Part shown: positions 44,112 through 55,783 of the stretch, piece after piece
Layout: every line of letters starts with the position of its first letter
Position numbering within the stretch: position 1 is the first letter of the stretch
Source: Eremomyces bilateralis CBS 781.70
Lineage: Eukaryota > Ascomycota > Dothideomycetes > Eremomycetales > Eremomycetaceae
DNA: 64,000 nucleotides
Reading direction: 5' to 3'
Assembly (NCBI RefSeq): GCF_010015585.1
Contig: NW_022985074.1
Location: 124,001-188,000, forward strand
The notes under the pieces: generated by a model
What the model saw: only the letters and a program-made list of their open reading frames with translations
The model's database searches: none
Told to the model about the DNA's origin: nothing
Program-made: the position numbers and the translations under genes

Positions 44112-45657
44112 TCATTCGTCTGCATCCTCCATCTCTTCATCTTCCACTCCGTCCGCATCAACAAGCTCGTCGTCGTCAGAGACATCCTCGTATGCCATCT
44201 CATCCAGGTCCTCATCGTCCAAATCCTCAATCTCATCCGTATCGTACTCATTCTCCATCTCGTCACCTTCCTCGGCAGTCTCATTCGGCTTCTTTTCCAT
44301 CCGCTTCTTCTCAATATTATCCCGCTGTTCCTTCCTCCTCGCATCCTTCTGCGCTGTTCTCCTCTCCCACTCCTTCTCCTGCTTCTTCACCTCTTCAGGG
44401 GACTTGTCGACGAACTCATGCCACATGACCTTCCCTGAACATACCCCATCCTCGACCTTCACTAACCGCATCCGCATCCGCGGTCCAATTTCAATCAGCT
44501 TCACGGCGCGCTTCTCCACCCTCGAATTCTGCGCCGGTCGACTCGGCTTCTTCGCTCCGCTCTCCCCGTCCTCGGCTACCCTCGCGTTGCGATTGGGGAA
44601 CGCCCGCTTCTCCATGACCCCGACCTCGACCTCTGCATCCGTATCCGGCTCGCTCTCGCTAGCCGACGTGTAACTCCCAGGGTCATCCCCATGAAGGACC
44701 CAATCACTGACATCCGGAAGTGATCCTAGATTCGGCACGCTTCTTCCCTTCTTCTTACCCGCACCGGTCGGAGCTGCCGCTGCGCCTTTCTTCGCTGCGC
44801 TTTTCAACCGCTTCACGGCGCGAGAGGCACTGGCGGTTTTGGTGGTGATCGCGAAGTGTCGGAAGGTGAGGATATATGAGGGGTTATCGGATTCGTCGTG
44901 GGAAGTTTGAGGGTCGGTGGAGGGGGAATTTGGTTCGCGGTTGAGAAGGAGGACTCGCTTGATGCTGGACAACGGGGTCGTTTGTGGGGTGATGGGTGGG
45001 AACAGGGATTGGAAGACCGTCGTGCACAGCTGCTCAAGATGCTTTGGAACGCCCTTTGGCTGACCCTCAGAGGACTCTTTTGAGCCCTTTTTAGTGGTTT
45101 GAGGCGACATGAAGTTGTTCATGACCAGCTATGATCACAGTTAGACCTGAAGTGCAATTCCGAAGCACTCCAATACATACCAATGGCGGACTCTTGTACA
45201 GATTTGTATCGTTCTTGGGATGCCTCATCGCCTTCATTATATCCTTACAAAGCGAATAATTGTCCACTCGAAAATGCAGCGTCGGTCCTCGAGGCGTAAT
45301 CGCGATCCGCAGATTCGTATTCCCAGCCGGCGACCGCGAGAACAGAATCAAATGCGTCACTCCCAACGGTCCACACATCGTCGTGTAGTCTCTCAGCTTG
45401 TTCGCTTTCCGTTCCTGCGATCAAACATGTCAGCCAGGGCACACGCCATGCGCTCGCGATTTTCAAACCCTTAATCGGCTCGCCGTCTCGGGCTCCATCA
45501 CACTTCGAACGTCCTGCGCAAGTTGGCTGATGCTGGGCCCGACTTCTCCTGCACCTATCCGAAGGACCATGCTCTTGGGTGTGCGCTCAATGTTCCTCCC
45601 GGACTGGTCTTGCACATTGCGCGCTTGCGTCCGCTTCTTAACCCTTCGTCGCGCCAT
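44112..45657 (-). CDS. SSF1: Ribosome biogenesis Brix protein Ssf1 (Peter Pan family)
   Basis: A nucleolar assembly factor for the 60S subunit, acting in 27S pre-rRNA processing. Three exons (45657-45469, 45414-45181, 45128-44112) give 479 residues. The basic start MARRRVKKRTQARN leads into TPKSMVLRIGAGEVGPSISQ, then the Brix core: KANKLRDYTTMCGPLGVTHL, LRIAITPRGPTLHFRVDNYS, and SPPLLVMNNF, which is created by the second splice. Ssf/Ppan-specific segments follow (RHFAITTKTASASRAVKRL, VKLIEIGPRMRMRLVKVEDG, GKVMWHEF), and then a long acidic tail of Asp/Glu repeats. The donor of the first intron is the weak GTTTGA, but the joined sequence RLR-ERKANKL agrees with the family. Confidence 0.95.
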
Positions 45658-46213
45658 TGTGTTGTCGTGAGAAACTTCGGAGGGGTATGGAAATTCGATC
45701 TGGCGAAGTCGGGATTCCGGTAGAGATTCGGAATAGCGAACAAGAATAATCAAAGTTGCTTTCGAAGGATGTTCACTAGATCAAGGCGACACCAATACCG
45801 TTGGCCGAAATTCTCAGTTTTGAAGTTAAGAAATTTTATGGGTCTGCGCGCGGACGGATTTAAGCGGATATAAGGGTCCAACGGTGCAGTTCCAATATCA
45901 GAAACAAATATTCCGTAGCTACCGTAGGTATGGAACGGGTATTTGACCTCCCTACAGTATGTCTGGACAACGCCTTGTAGGTGAGTATTACTACATGTCT
46001 AGTACACGAGATTGGGCTTAGGTTGCGTCCCATTTATATTGCAAATATCGAGTTCCGAGCCCTCTTGATACTTGCAGCTACTTACACAGTTTCGTAATCC
46101 CAACGTTACGCATAAAACTGTGATCGATTGCTCTGATACCTTCGTCTAGGTCTACATCTAGCCATTTACTTTTATAATGACTACGCTTGACAACATAGGA
46201 AGGAATTGAATAA
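45658..46213. other. Intergenic between SSF1 start and GUA1 end
   Basis: Both neighbours are on the minus strand, so this is the SSF1 promoter and the 3' flank of GUA1. No gene or clear motif is seen, apart from a short repeat-like GTAGCTACCGTAGGTA near 45914. Confidence 0.5.
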
Positions 46214-48244
46214 TTATTCCAATTCGATCGTTCCCGGCGGCTTGCTTGTAATGTCGTAAGTGACGCGGCACACCCTAAGAAGTATGTAAGTAAACGGTGG
46301 CATAAAGATGCATTGGTTATCCTAGATGGCTGTGGTAGAAATACGTACCCATGAACTTCGTTCACAATCCGATTCATGACCCTTTGTAAGAAGTCCCAAG
46401 GGAATTCAACTATCCAGCAAGTTAGCCTGTGTCATATCCAGGCCAAGGTAAGCACAGCTGCTGGGATTAGATCACTTACAGGCTTCCGCGGTCATGTAAT
46501 CTGTGGTCGTAACGGCTCTCAAAACGATGATATAGCCGTAAACACGCCTATCTCCCATGACACCCACGGCGCGACTCGGGTCGACTGCTGCATAGGCCTG
46601 GGAGATATTGTTGTACAACCCAGCCTTGCGAATCTCGGAGATGAAGATATGGTCAGCTTTACGGGCAATGTCGACCTTTTCCTGAGATACTTCGCCAAGG
46701 ATTCGGACGGCTATGCCGGGACCGGGGAATGGATGCCGCATCACCAGTTCTTCTTGGATTCCGAGTGTTCGGCCGAGCGCACGCACCTCGTCCTTGTAGA
46801 GGCTTCGAAGCGGCTCAATCAGCTGCATACCTTGCCCATTGGTCATTCTCTCCGGTAGGCCACCAACATTGTGATGAGTCTTGATCGTTGCTGAGGGACC
46901 CTTGAAGGAGAGACTCTCGATGACGTCCGGATATAGTGTGCCTTGGAGGAAGAAGTTGATATTTCCGGCCTTGCCGGAAGCGGCCGCTTTATCCTCAATT
47001 CGCTTAGCCTCCGCCTCGAAGACATCGATGAACTTGCCACCGATGAACTTTCGCTTTTTCTCGGGATCTGAAACGCCCTTGAGACCGTCGAGGAACTGTT
47101 GTGAAGCATCCACAACGGTTAGATTGATCCCTAGGTGCTCCTTGAGATCTTTCTGTACTTGATCGCACTCGTTGAGTCTCATGAGACCATTGTTGACGAG
47201 GACTGCCCAGAATCTGTCACCAATGGCCTCCGTCATGAGTTTCGCCGCAACAGTGGAATCAACACCTCCGCTAACAGCTCCTAGGACCTGGCCTGTTTCG
47301 CCGACGAGCTCACGAATCTGCGCAATCTCTTGCTCTAAGAAGGCATCCATAGTCCAGTCTTGTTTGCAGGCGCAGATATCGATGGCGAAATTTTTCAGTA
47401 GCTGAGTCCCATTCTGCGTATGGGTGACTTCGGGGTGAAACTGCAACCCGTAGATCGGCTCTGTTTTGTGAGCAATGGCGGCGTACTCAGAGTTGTCAGA
47501 TGTTGCCACGGTGTGAAATCCCTCGGGAAGTTTGGCCAACTTGTCACCGTGACTCATCCACACGCGCATTGAACCCTCAAGGTCTTGGAATAGACGGTCG
47601 ACATGCCCATCGATCTTTTGCGCTTTAAGTATGGAGTGACCATACTCTCGGTGCGTGCCGGCGATAACATTTGATGAATCCGCACGGTATGCGATCTCCT
47701 GCATACCATAGCAAATGGCAAGAATGGGCACATTCAGGTCAAAAACCGCGGGATCAACGTGAGGGCTCCCTTCTTCGTAGACTGAATACGGCCCTCCTGA
47801 GAGAATGATGCCCTTGGGTGTGAAGTCCAGCTCAGAGATCTTCTGAGTGCATGGGAGCATCTCCGAGAAGACATTGAGTTCACGGAGTCGGCGGGAGATC
47901 AGGTGGGTGTATTGTGACCTATCTCAGCGTAAGTGCGGATCCTTCTATCATCTCATTAGAGAATAAATTTGACAAATTCCCCTGACGCACTCCTCCTATC
48001 TCATACGGTGAACATGCTTTGTAAGATTAGACACCGTATATTTAGTGAATTGATAGAGGAATGAGTCACCTCCAAGGAGAACAGCTCAGCAATTGTTCAC
48101 CATCTTAATAGATCTGAGGGGAAGTGCTTCAACATATTCAAGCCATGGATTTTTCCTGCTTTTAATAGAGAACGCAAATTTGAATGGGCCTTACCCGAAG
48201 TCAAGAGTTAATATGGTGTCGAATGATTTGTGAGGAACAGCCAT
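46214..48244 (-). CDS. GUA1: GMP synthase (glutamine-hydrolysing)
   Basis: Makes GMP from XMP, glutamine and ATP in cytosolic purine synthesis. Four exons (48244-48195, 47918-46480, 46409-46349, 46274-46214) give 536 residues. The class I glutaminase domain has [22 protein letters not shown], the nucleophile in LAICYGMQ and FHPEV. The ATP-pyrophosphatase domain starts at [15 protein letters not shown]. The dimerisation domain (ETG-less [17 protein letters not shown]) ends with [17 protein letters not shown], rebuilt by the last two splices. Exon 1 encodes only [17 protein letters not shown]. It is separated by a 276-nt intron that cuts the invariant DFG/SQY segment, long for this genome. The model is complete; only the yeast-type terminal WE is replaced by LE. 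Confidence 0.96.
47919..48194 (-). other. Long first intron of GUA1
   Basis: Donor GTAAGG and acceptor GAGATAG bound a 276-nt intron, four to five times the local norm. It contains several short open frames and many AT-rich stretches, but no peptide that would fit between LDFG and SQYTHL, so a hidden coding exon is unlikely. A regulatory role is possible but not shown. Confidence 0.75.
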
Positions 48245-48745
48245 CGCGATGGCGTGTCTTGGCGCGTAGCCGTTGATAACTTCTAGGCAGAGTAAGCGAT
48301 AGTTCAAGACGGCCAGTCGAATAAGAATTTACAAAATTGATTCGAGGAATAGTTGTATTCCCTATTTACGGTACTCTGGTGATATGAACATTTGCGAAAT
48401 TTCAGTGAGGTTGATTTTCTGCGCCGCACGATCTAATCTTATCTGATCATTTCGAACACACGTTTGGTCACGTGGCAAACGAAGTAAGAATGTGGCCGTG
48501 CTCTTGGCAACCTAACTTCACTACTTCAGTCTTTCTCCTCAGTTCCAACGTCGAATAACATCCAGCAGATGCTCTATCAATGGGTAGCAACGAACGCAGC
48601 ACTGTAACTTTACTTCACGTCCTATTGACGAATCTAATCAATTATTTCAGCGTAGATACGTTTGTCCAGCTTGTCCAACTCGACAAAATAGCGGCCTACC
48701 TCATATCAGTGCTTCGGATTGCTAAACGCCTGCGACACTCAAACC
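48245..48745. other. GUA1 promoter region
   Basis: About 500 bp without a gene between the GUA1 start and the 3' end of the SGNH esterase gene. I see no clear regulatory motif or TATA box. Confidence 0.5.
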
Positions 48746-50739
48746 TCAATCGTTTCCTCTGCAGCCATCGGTAAAGCCATCCGACGCGAATTGGACCTTA
48801 TTATTGTTAAAGCAACGCGCTCGAACCCAGATTGGTGTGTTGAATGATGCACCCCATTCATTTCCGTCCTCATCCGGCTCATCGTAGTACGAGAACTTCC
48901 ACGCCGTGAGACCACCGCCGATGCATCCTCTTGCATGCTTCATCAGTGTATCCTGGCCATAATCATGGCCTGCCCATCCGTGTCCTCGGATCTTATATTC
49001 ACCCCAAAACACCTTGTACCACCCCTCGCAGTATCCATTCCTCTTTTTAATGGGGGGCCAGGGACGGTTGGTCCGCTTGACGTTTACCTCGTAGGTATAT
49101 TCGCCCTGTTCGAACTTTCCACCGAACTTCCAGTTCAACGGGTTGTTTGAATCGTTGCCATCGCATGAATGGATGATTTTCTTAAATGCAGAAAGACACG
49201 CCGATTCATCGAACGCCGAGGCAAGTTCGTCAAGCTTGATCACAAATTCATGCTCATCTAGCGTGCCTTGATGGTATGTCTTCTTGACGGTCCAGCCATT
49301 GGTGTTTGACGGCGCTTTCACCTGCTTTTTACAGAAATCTTGATAATTCGTGTCCATACGGGCGGAGCTAGCATATCCCTTAGACCCTTTCTTTTGCCAG
49401 CACGTAAAGATCTCTGCCGGTTCGCAGTATGGATTTTCCTTATCGAGAATCTCACCCCTTAAGGAGATTGCGGTCGCAATGGCAAAGGCCGCCACTGATT
49501 GGTGGCCCAACTCGTTAGGATGGAAGTACTTGCCCCATCGATCGGGGATGCCAATGCTGCCACCTATGCCGCCATCTCCTGGACAACCGGGCGGATCAGG
49601 GGCACGAGGGTCAAGCTTGTGGAGCACTTCGGCCTGCGGATTTGGCTCCATCCAGAGAGCGGAACGGCGGATATCTTGAGTGCTTGCTTTCAACGCAGCA
49701 ATTTCGGCCGGACTCAGTTGAAGTTCTCGTTTGCGTTTCAACTCATCATGCCCATTGACCTGGCGAGTGGAAGGCTTGAAGAACTGCAAATCGGGCTGGA
49801 CTGGATCTGGGTACAGCCCTGACGACTTCTCACCACACATGAGACCACTAACACCCTTCGTCACCCAGGGACTCCAGTCCGACCACCCAATCTTGTATTT
49901 GATATTGGACTTAGTTTGGAACTCCTCGACCACCTCTTTCAGAGCCTTATTCGCATTGGCCGCCAACGTGTTGAAGGTGCGCCGACGCTCCTTAGTCAAT
50001 TCCAACGCATTGCCGAAGGGCAAAAGGGTCCAGTCCTCCTTGGTTTTGTCTGCACAGCTGCTCGTCTCCGCGTCAAAGAATGGCGAGTAGAGGTTAAAAA
50101 CCACCACACTGTCGTCGTTCATTTTGGAGTTCAATGCATCCAAAAGCGATCGAATGTTGGGTTTTAATATGTTGTCGATGTTATTCTGTGCAATATCCAA
50201 GACCTCCTCACACCCTGATTCGCTCTGAAAGCTCATCAGGATGCAAGTCTTAACAATACCGGCCTAACAGAATCAGTACAGCACTGCTACGATGCAGTGT
50301 TGAAGCTCACCAGGCAAAGATCGTTCCCACCAGCTGTCATCATCACTAAATCCAAGTTCCCTTTCAAAGCGTTGATCTGGTTGATGATGTTCACCGATCG
50401 ATCCCCACTGCAGGCCGGATACTGGAAATCTTCAACGTGCGATCCGAGGAAATTATTCACGAGAGCCGGATACCCACGATCATATCGAGAGCAAGCATAG
50501 TCATCTTTCCGCTGTCCCCAAAGACGTCCAGCCCCGATAGCGGCTGTATAACTGTCTCCGACTGCGGCCCATCGTTTGACCCACGAGAAATCGGTCACTG
50601 TGTTGGATTGCCTCTTAGCATGGACATTGTATGGGAAAGAGCTATTCTTCGTATACGCGGCATCATCCTCATAGATATAAGCAGAAGCAAGGGCTATGCC
50701 TTGAAGGAAATATAGAAACAGGCGCATGATGGTCATCAT
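48746..50739 (-). CDS. Secreted SGNH/GDSL-type esterase with C-terminal extension
   Basis: Two exons (50739-50311, 50263-48746) give up to 648 residues. A hydrophobic N-terminus (MRLFLYFLQGIALASA) is the signal peptide, followed by a likely KR propeptide cleavage site (HAKRQS). SGNH blocks: AAVGDSYTAAIGAG with the nucleophile Ser near 63, the oxyanion Asn in TAGGNDLC near 138, and FHPNELGHQS with the catalytic His near 391. The join NDLCL-AGIVKTCILMS restores the frame. A region of some 250 residues after the catalytic core (CEGWYKVFWGEYKIRGHGWA; GCIGGGLTAWKFSYYDEPDE) is not part of the usual fold and may bind substrate. Three ATGs lie near the start (50739, 50736, 50727). Substrate unknown: lipid, acyl or polysaccharide ester. 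Confidence 0.87.
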
Positions 50740-51988
50740 CTGGGGATCATGCCAAAAGAGCGACTGATGAGAAAGAGGTGGATGTTCAAATCGTGGAACG
50801 AAGAGAAATGAAGTTGGCGATGTGCCTCTCCGTGAAGAACGTCTGAGAGCATAGGAAACTTGGAGGCGGTCAAACTTCTCACTATCCAAGGTATTTCCCT
50901 TCTCATGGCTCAAGCGGGCTCGGAGTTTCGAGGGCCCTTGGAACGTTTGACCCCCGTCCCCGGGTGGGCCGATTGTTTCCCATGCTGCTGGTGAGAATAT
51001 CAGATATTAATTCATTCCATGCAAAGGTCTTCCGCGTATCGGACGATATCTCGATATGCCGGACACCTTGGGCAGGGGAAGCAATCCATCAAGCTGTTTT
51101 TGGGGTACGAGTTGGATATGATGGATGCTACTCTTGTCGGAAAACGTTCCCGTTCCAGAGCCGCAGTAGTTGCACTAACACGGAATTTGATATTGCAATT
51201 TACATTCGTACGCTATGAGCAAGTTGCATCGGAGCGGCTATCTGAATCACGAGCTTGATCCGGCATCGTATTACTCAAGAGATAATGAGATGGGTGAATC
51301 CTCACGCCACTGACGGGCTGAAGGTCTTCAGCCTTGGAGGGCGCACGTTTTGAGCTGACCCACTTGTTGCAGATCTTCATCCCGCCTACCATAGTAGGTA
51401 TCGTTTATAGAACAAGCTTGGGTTCAATGTTCTGTACATGTTAGTACCTGCATATAGTGCGAACATGGATGGCATAGGAAGTCCGATCCTGCATGGAGGA
51501 TCGAGATCCCAGTCCTGTTGGTGCCATGGAAATTCCATTCCGATGCATCGACCCCTATCCAGATTCGAGACTTGGAGTCATCTCAGTGTCCTACAGAAGT
51601 CCCCAAACATCCCGGACTGAAAAGAGCTTGGATATTTTCTTACCTGATCTACCGGAAGCCCCTAGCAGGCTACGATGGTTCGTTCCGCTCCTGGGGCCAA
51701 AGACATGGCTAATTACACACCCCTACTATTGATGGGTGGTTCCGGCAAAGGGGGAATTGAAGGGTATCATACTCGGTTGCTGTGCTTTTCGGCGAGCATA
51801 TGTGTCCGGGAAAGTAACATCTCCTTCAGTTGATTCTATCGCTGGCCTCGTCTTCTTGCAACATTCCACAGGAGTGAGTTGCGCTCCATATGAAGCCCAA
51901 CCCAATCGCCCTCCGAAGTTTGTATCTTTACGTTGTTTAATTTTTCAAAGACTGACATTCACGCAGATTTGGATTGAGCTTGGCCACA
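50740..51988. other. Divergent intergenic region between esterase and protease genes
   Basis: A 1.25-kb region shared by two secreted-hydrolase genes that read away from each other; it may allow joint control. No gene was recognised. Short plus-strand frames at 51438-51732 and 51736-52098 lack domain content, and the latter overlaps the protease start in another frame. Confidence 0.5.
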
Positions 51989-53062
51989 ATGCAGTCGCAA
52001 CATTTCTGTCTGATCTTTCTCCTATGCGCCTGGCGATCACTCGCCGGCCATGCATCATGGGAACAGCCAGTCGACAACTCTACCATGCTACATCATGATA
52101 AGCGATATTTCACCGTCGGTATTCCTGGACAAGGAACGGCAAACTCTATTGGAGAGAATTCCCAGCCATGGCCCAACGCGAAGATTCGGTATTGCTTTGC
52201 GGACGACGAGGCCGAGACCGAATTGAACGATCATGTCATCAGTGGCATGCAGTTATGGTACGAGCATGGCCTGAATGAAAATGTGTTCAAGATGGTAAAA
52301 ATTGGCCGAACAGAGTGCATGGGAGACCGAGCAAATCACTTGGTGGTCAGTTACAATGGTCAAGGCCACCTTGGATCAAGCGTGGGGAAGATTGTCGCGA
52401 ACCCCCCCGACCAGCCGGGCCCCTCGATGATGCTGTCGACGTTAGATAGCGTCGGCATGCTGGATGTTCGTGCGAACGTCGCGCATGAGATCGGACATGC
52501 TTGGGGTCTACTTCACGAACACCAACGACCCAATCTCTGGAGCGCCTTCAACTATTTCACTGGTTCCTCCCAGTATTACGACGCCTTTCTGTTCACTTGT
52601 CAGAATATGCGAGACTATCAAGCCAAACTGGCAGAGCACGGTCAAGGAGTGATGGATAATGCCTGCAAACTTCGTAGCGCCGCAGAGGCTATCGACTTCT
52701 CAGCCAAGGAATATCTACCAATCTTGGCACGAGGTGTATTCCGCGAACCAGATTTTATTACCTCCCCTGACGCCGTTGATTGGGACTCTCTCATGCTCTA
52801 TGCGTCAGGGTGCGGAGGAGCAGGAGTAGCTTCCCCAGGAAATGACCAGCGAGCACCTGTTCTTCAGCGACGTGATGGCACGGCCCTGAGCCCGATTGTT
52901 CTCAAAACTCAACCGAGTGTCATGGATGTCGCTGCTCTGTCGGCACTTTATGCCGAGGCGGAAAGAAGTATGTCCGATATGACGCTGCTAATGGATCCGA
53001 AACATCCAAAGAACAGCCGGTTCAGGGATCTCTTTAAGTCATCGTCGGGCAGGTGTCTGTGA
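51989..53062 (+). CDS. Secreted astacin-like (M12) zinc metalloprotease
   Basis: A single-exon 357-residue protein. The signal peptide is FCLIFLLCAWRSLAGHA within the first 28 residues. The zinc-binding signature HEIGHAWGLLHEHQRP (about 166-181) fits the astacin consensus HExxHxxGxxHE, followed by a WDSLMLYAS segment where astacins have the Met-turn (SxMHY); here it is SLMLY. N-terminal blocks (WPNAKIRYCFADDE, GMQLWYEHG) fit the astacin entry strand pattern WxxxxIxY. The body is expected to act outside the cell on proteins or peptides. The start is the ATG at 51989 (MQSQHFC); the frame opens earlier with non-ATG codons. Fungal astacin-like proteases are secreted and often expanded in plant- or insect-associated species. 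The nearest neighbours are other secreted enzymes. Confidence 0.88.
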   Translation: MQSQHFCLIFLLCAWRSLAGHASWEQPVDNSTMLHHDKRYFTVGIPGQGTANSIGENSQPWPNAKIRYCFADDEAETELNDHVISGMQLWYEHGLNENVFKMVKIGRTECMGDRANHLVVSYNGQGHLGSSVGKIVANPPDQPGPSMMLSTLDSVGMLDVRANVAHEIGHAWGLLHEHQRPNLWSAFNYFTGSSQYYDAFLFTCQNMRDYQAKLAEHGQGVMDNACKLRSAAEAIDFSAKEYLPILARGVFREPDFITSPDAVDWDSLMLYASGCGGAGVASPGNDQRAPVLQRRDGTALSPIVLKTQPSVMDVAALSALYAEAERSMSDMTLLMDPKHPKNSRFRDLFKSSSGRCL

Positions 53063-53861
53063 GAGGTTGAGGAACAAGCCAGCAACTCTCGAGATGACCC
53101 AAGCTAGTTGCAAAGAACCGTCGCTTTCGCCAATGCCAGGCGATTATTTTGTTCCTATGTTTGTACTTTGATATCTCAATTTTCCGTAAAATCGGGGTAT
53201 TTATATTTTATCCAGTTTCCGCAACCTCGGTGTCTGGTGGCTTTGATATACAGCAAGGGTTTCCCGGTCCCATCCATCGGTCCACGCTCGGATGTTGGAT
53301 CCCTGTATTTCGCGTATCGAAGGATTTCAGTTTCTCTCGGAGCTTCTGGAGTTCTGAACTCCAATCTCCAAGTGAATCGTTGGCCGTTGACCGTATCATC
53401 TGATCACTGAGATCCTTCATGAATCCTCCGCGGGACTTAAAATGCGGTCGCCCAAACCCCGCCGGATCAGGGGGTTGTATATATTGTTACATTGCTTGCA
53501 ACCGCCTGATGCCTAGTTAGCCTACTAGGACAAACTGGCCCCTGAATTAGGATGGGAAGACTTAAGGTGGAGTCCGGTTGAACATCCAGATTTGATATAA
53601 TCTCAAAAGTTGGTTACCAGGTATATCGGACCACTGGAGCGTGCTAAATCCAATGCGACTAGCCTGCAAGGCCGACAGCCATCAAGGGTGAGGTTGAACC
53701 TGCTCGACTATTCCCGATATATTCTTGTTTGCCTCGCGACATGCCTGTTTTCAGAGGGTCGGGTTTGGATCGTGGACTTTCGTCGAATTCCAGTTTTCTA
53801 TGTCCTTACTGTCTTTCGTTCAGATTGTCTCCATTGTAGTCGTGACAAGAGATCAGCCATA
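53063..53861. other. Chitinase upstream region
   Basis: No gene recognised in 800 bp. TATA-like sequences occur at about 53475-53484 (TTGTATATAT) and 53594-53601 (TGATATAA). Open frames at 53108-53410 and 53610-54011 are in other frames and have no domain content. Confidence 0.5.
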
Positions 53862-55783
53862 ATGCGTCTCCAACTATATTCATTCCTTTGGTGTCTCCTT
53901 CTCCAAGTGGCATTAGGACAAGAAGATGACCTCTCTTGTTCCAAGACAAAAGCGTGTGAAATCGGATGTTGTGGTCCCCCGTACGAGATACCTCTCCAAC
54001 CATTCAGCTGATACTTACTTGAATAGCGATCCAACGACTGGCCTTGGGGTTTGCGGCCTAGGACCAGATTTCTGCGGGACAGGATGTCAGGGCACTTGCG
54101 ATTACAAAAGCGAATGTGACCCGGGTTGGGGTCTGGACTGGTCAAATGCAACAGACTGCCCATTAAATGTCTGTTGTAGCAAATTCGGTTTCTGCGGTAT
54201 GAGGATCGAAATTTTAAGGAGATGCAGACACTGATTCTTGGATAGGAACCACGGCCGATTTCTGCAACGGAAAAGTCGTCGTGTCTCCTGAATGCTCAGG
54301 TCGCAGCTCAGACCAGAAGACGATCGGATATTATGAAGGATGGAATTTACAGAGAACTTGCGGAAGTACGTCTACGCAGCACATTCAAAGACCGAGAAGG
54401 TCTAACTGACACCGATTACAGCAATGGCGCCAGAGGATATCCCCCTTGGCTATTATACCCACATCAACTTTGCATTTGCACTAATCCACCCGACGACCTT
54501 CCATATTGCTCCAATGGATGCGGGAACTGCGTCCTTATACACCCGTGTCACAGCGCTCAAGGAGAAGGACCCAACGCTGAAAGTATGGATAGCCATTGGC
54601 GGCTGGGCAATGAACGACCCAGGCCCGACCAGGACGACTTTCAGTGACCTTGCGAAATCGGAGTCCGCACAAGATGCCTTCTTCGAGTCACTTATTAAGT
54701 TCATGCTGGAGAACGGATTTGACGGCGTGGATATTGACTGGTATGAGAGCATCCCCTCATCATTTTGAGACGTAAATTCTAACTGAATACTAGGGAATAT
54801 CCAGGTGCTGAAGATCGAGGCGGCATACCGGAGGACTTCGACAACTTTGTAACCTTTATGCGCAACCTGAGGAACAGACTGAATGGAAGCGGTAACGCAT
54901 TTGGACTGTCTATTACCTTGGTGAGTGGTTCAATTATCCCTACTTTGAAGCACGTATCTGACCATGTCAAGCCTGCGAGTTATTGGTATCTTAAAGGTTT
55001 CAATATCATTGAACTTGACCCCATACTCGACTGGTTCAATATCATGACATACGATATCCGTAAGTTAGCTTGACTTGAAATTTTCGACGTTCTCACTAAT
55101 GCCGCTGGCCTAGATGGTACCTGGGATAGTACGGTGAAGTCGATCGGACCGTACGCATTTGCACACACAAATCTCACCGAGATCAATCAGGGTCTTGAAC
55201 TTCTATGGCGAAACAACATCAACCCGGAGCGAGTAGTCTTAGGTCTAGGGTTCTATGGAAGAAGCACGTACCCTTGTCAACCCCATGTTAAGAAATTACG
55301 CTAATGCTATCACCGATAGGCTTTACAATGAAGGACCCGTCCTGCATGCATGCTGGTTGCGAATTCAGTGACGGCGCAAAAGGGGGCGCATGCACTGGAA
55401 CACCAGGTGTCCTATCTGCTCATGAAATCGTCCAGATCATCGATGATGGTGCTACGGTCACCTTTGACAAAGAGGCTGCTGCGAAAATCGTCACCTGGGA
55501 CAGCGACCAATGGGTCAGCTGGGACGATGCTGAAACGCTCGAGTTGAAGCTTAACTACGCTAATCGAAGATGCCTTGGAGGGTGAGTGAAGTTGCGTGGG
55601 ATATATCAGTGCGATCAGTGTACTAATTCGGGCCATAGGACGATGGTTTGGGCAATTGACTTAGATGACGGAACCTTAATCGATGCGCTGGGAGGGCTCT
55701 TGGGAAGGGAGAAGAAGGAGACGTACCCAACCGGCGGATGGAAGTGGCTCTATGCCGATCTTGGGTCGGGCCAGGAGGAATAG
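53862..55783 (+). CDS. GH18 chitinase with N-terminal chitin-binding module (subgroup C type)
   Basis: Cleaves beta-1,4-GlcNAc bonds of chitin outside the cell. Nine exons (53862-53980, 54027-54196, 54246-54365, 54422-54740, 54794-54920, 54972-55059, 55114-55263, 55320-55581, 55639-55783) give exactly 499 residues. Signal peptide MRLQLYSFLWCLLLQVALGQ; a Cys-rich region (about 24-130) with CCSKFGFCGTTADFC, the pattern of type-1 chitin-binding modules in subgroup C chitinases; then the GH18 barrel from KTIGYYEGWN to GGWKWLYADL. The active-site motif DGVDIDWE is completed by the fourth splice. The seventh intron must use a GC donor at 55264 to keep frame; the join gives GFYGRSFTMKDPS. The usual LysM modules of the subgroup are absent here but are found in the neighbouring gene. 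Confidence 0.92.
55264..55319 (+). other. Non-canonical GC-AG intron in the chitinase gene
   Basis: The exon ends GGAAGAA and the intron starts GCACGT, ending CACCGATAG. With this donor the exons total 1500 nt and the protein reads GFYGRSFTMK, the conserved family motif. The nearby GT (GTACCC, two bases later) shifts the frame. Many family members have a GT donor at this codon, so a single T-to-C change is the simple explanation. Confidence 0.75.

Noticed and set aside
55266-55319. Canonical GT donor for the seventh chitinase intron
   Set aside because: Using this GT shifts the frame and destroys the GRSFTMKDPS motif; the GC donor two bases earlier gives a total of exactly 500 codons.
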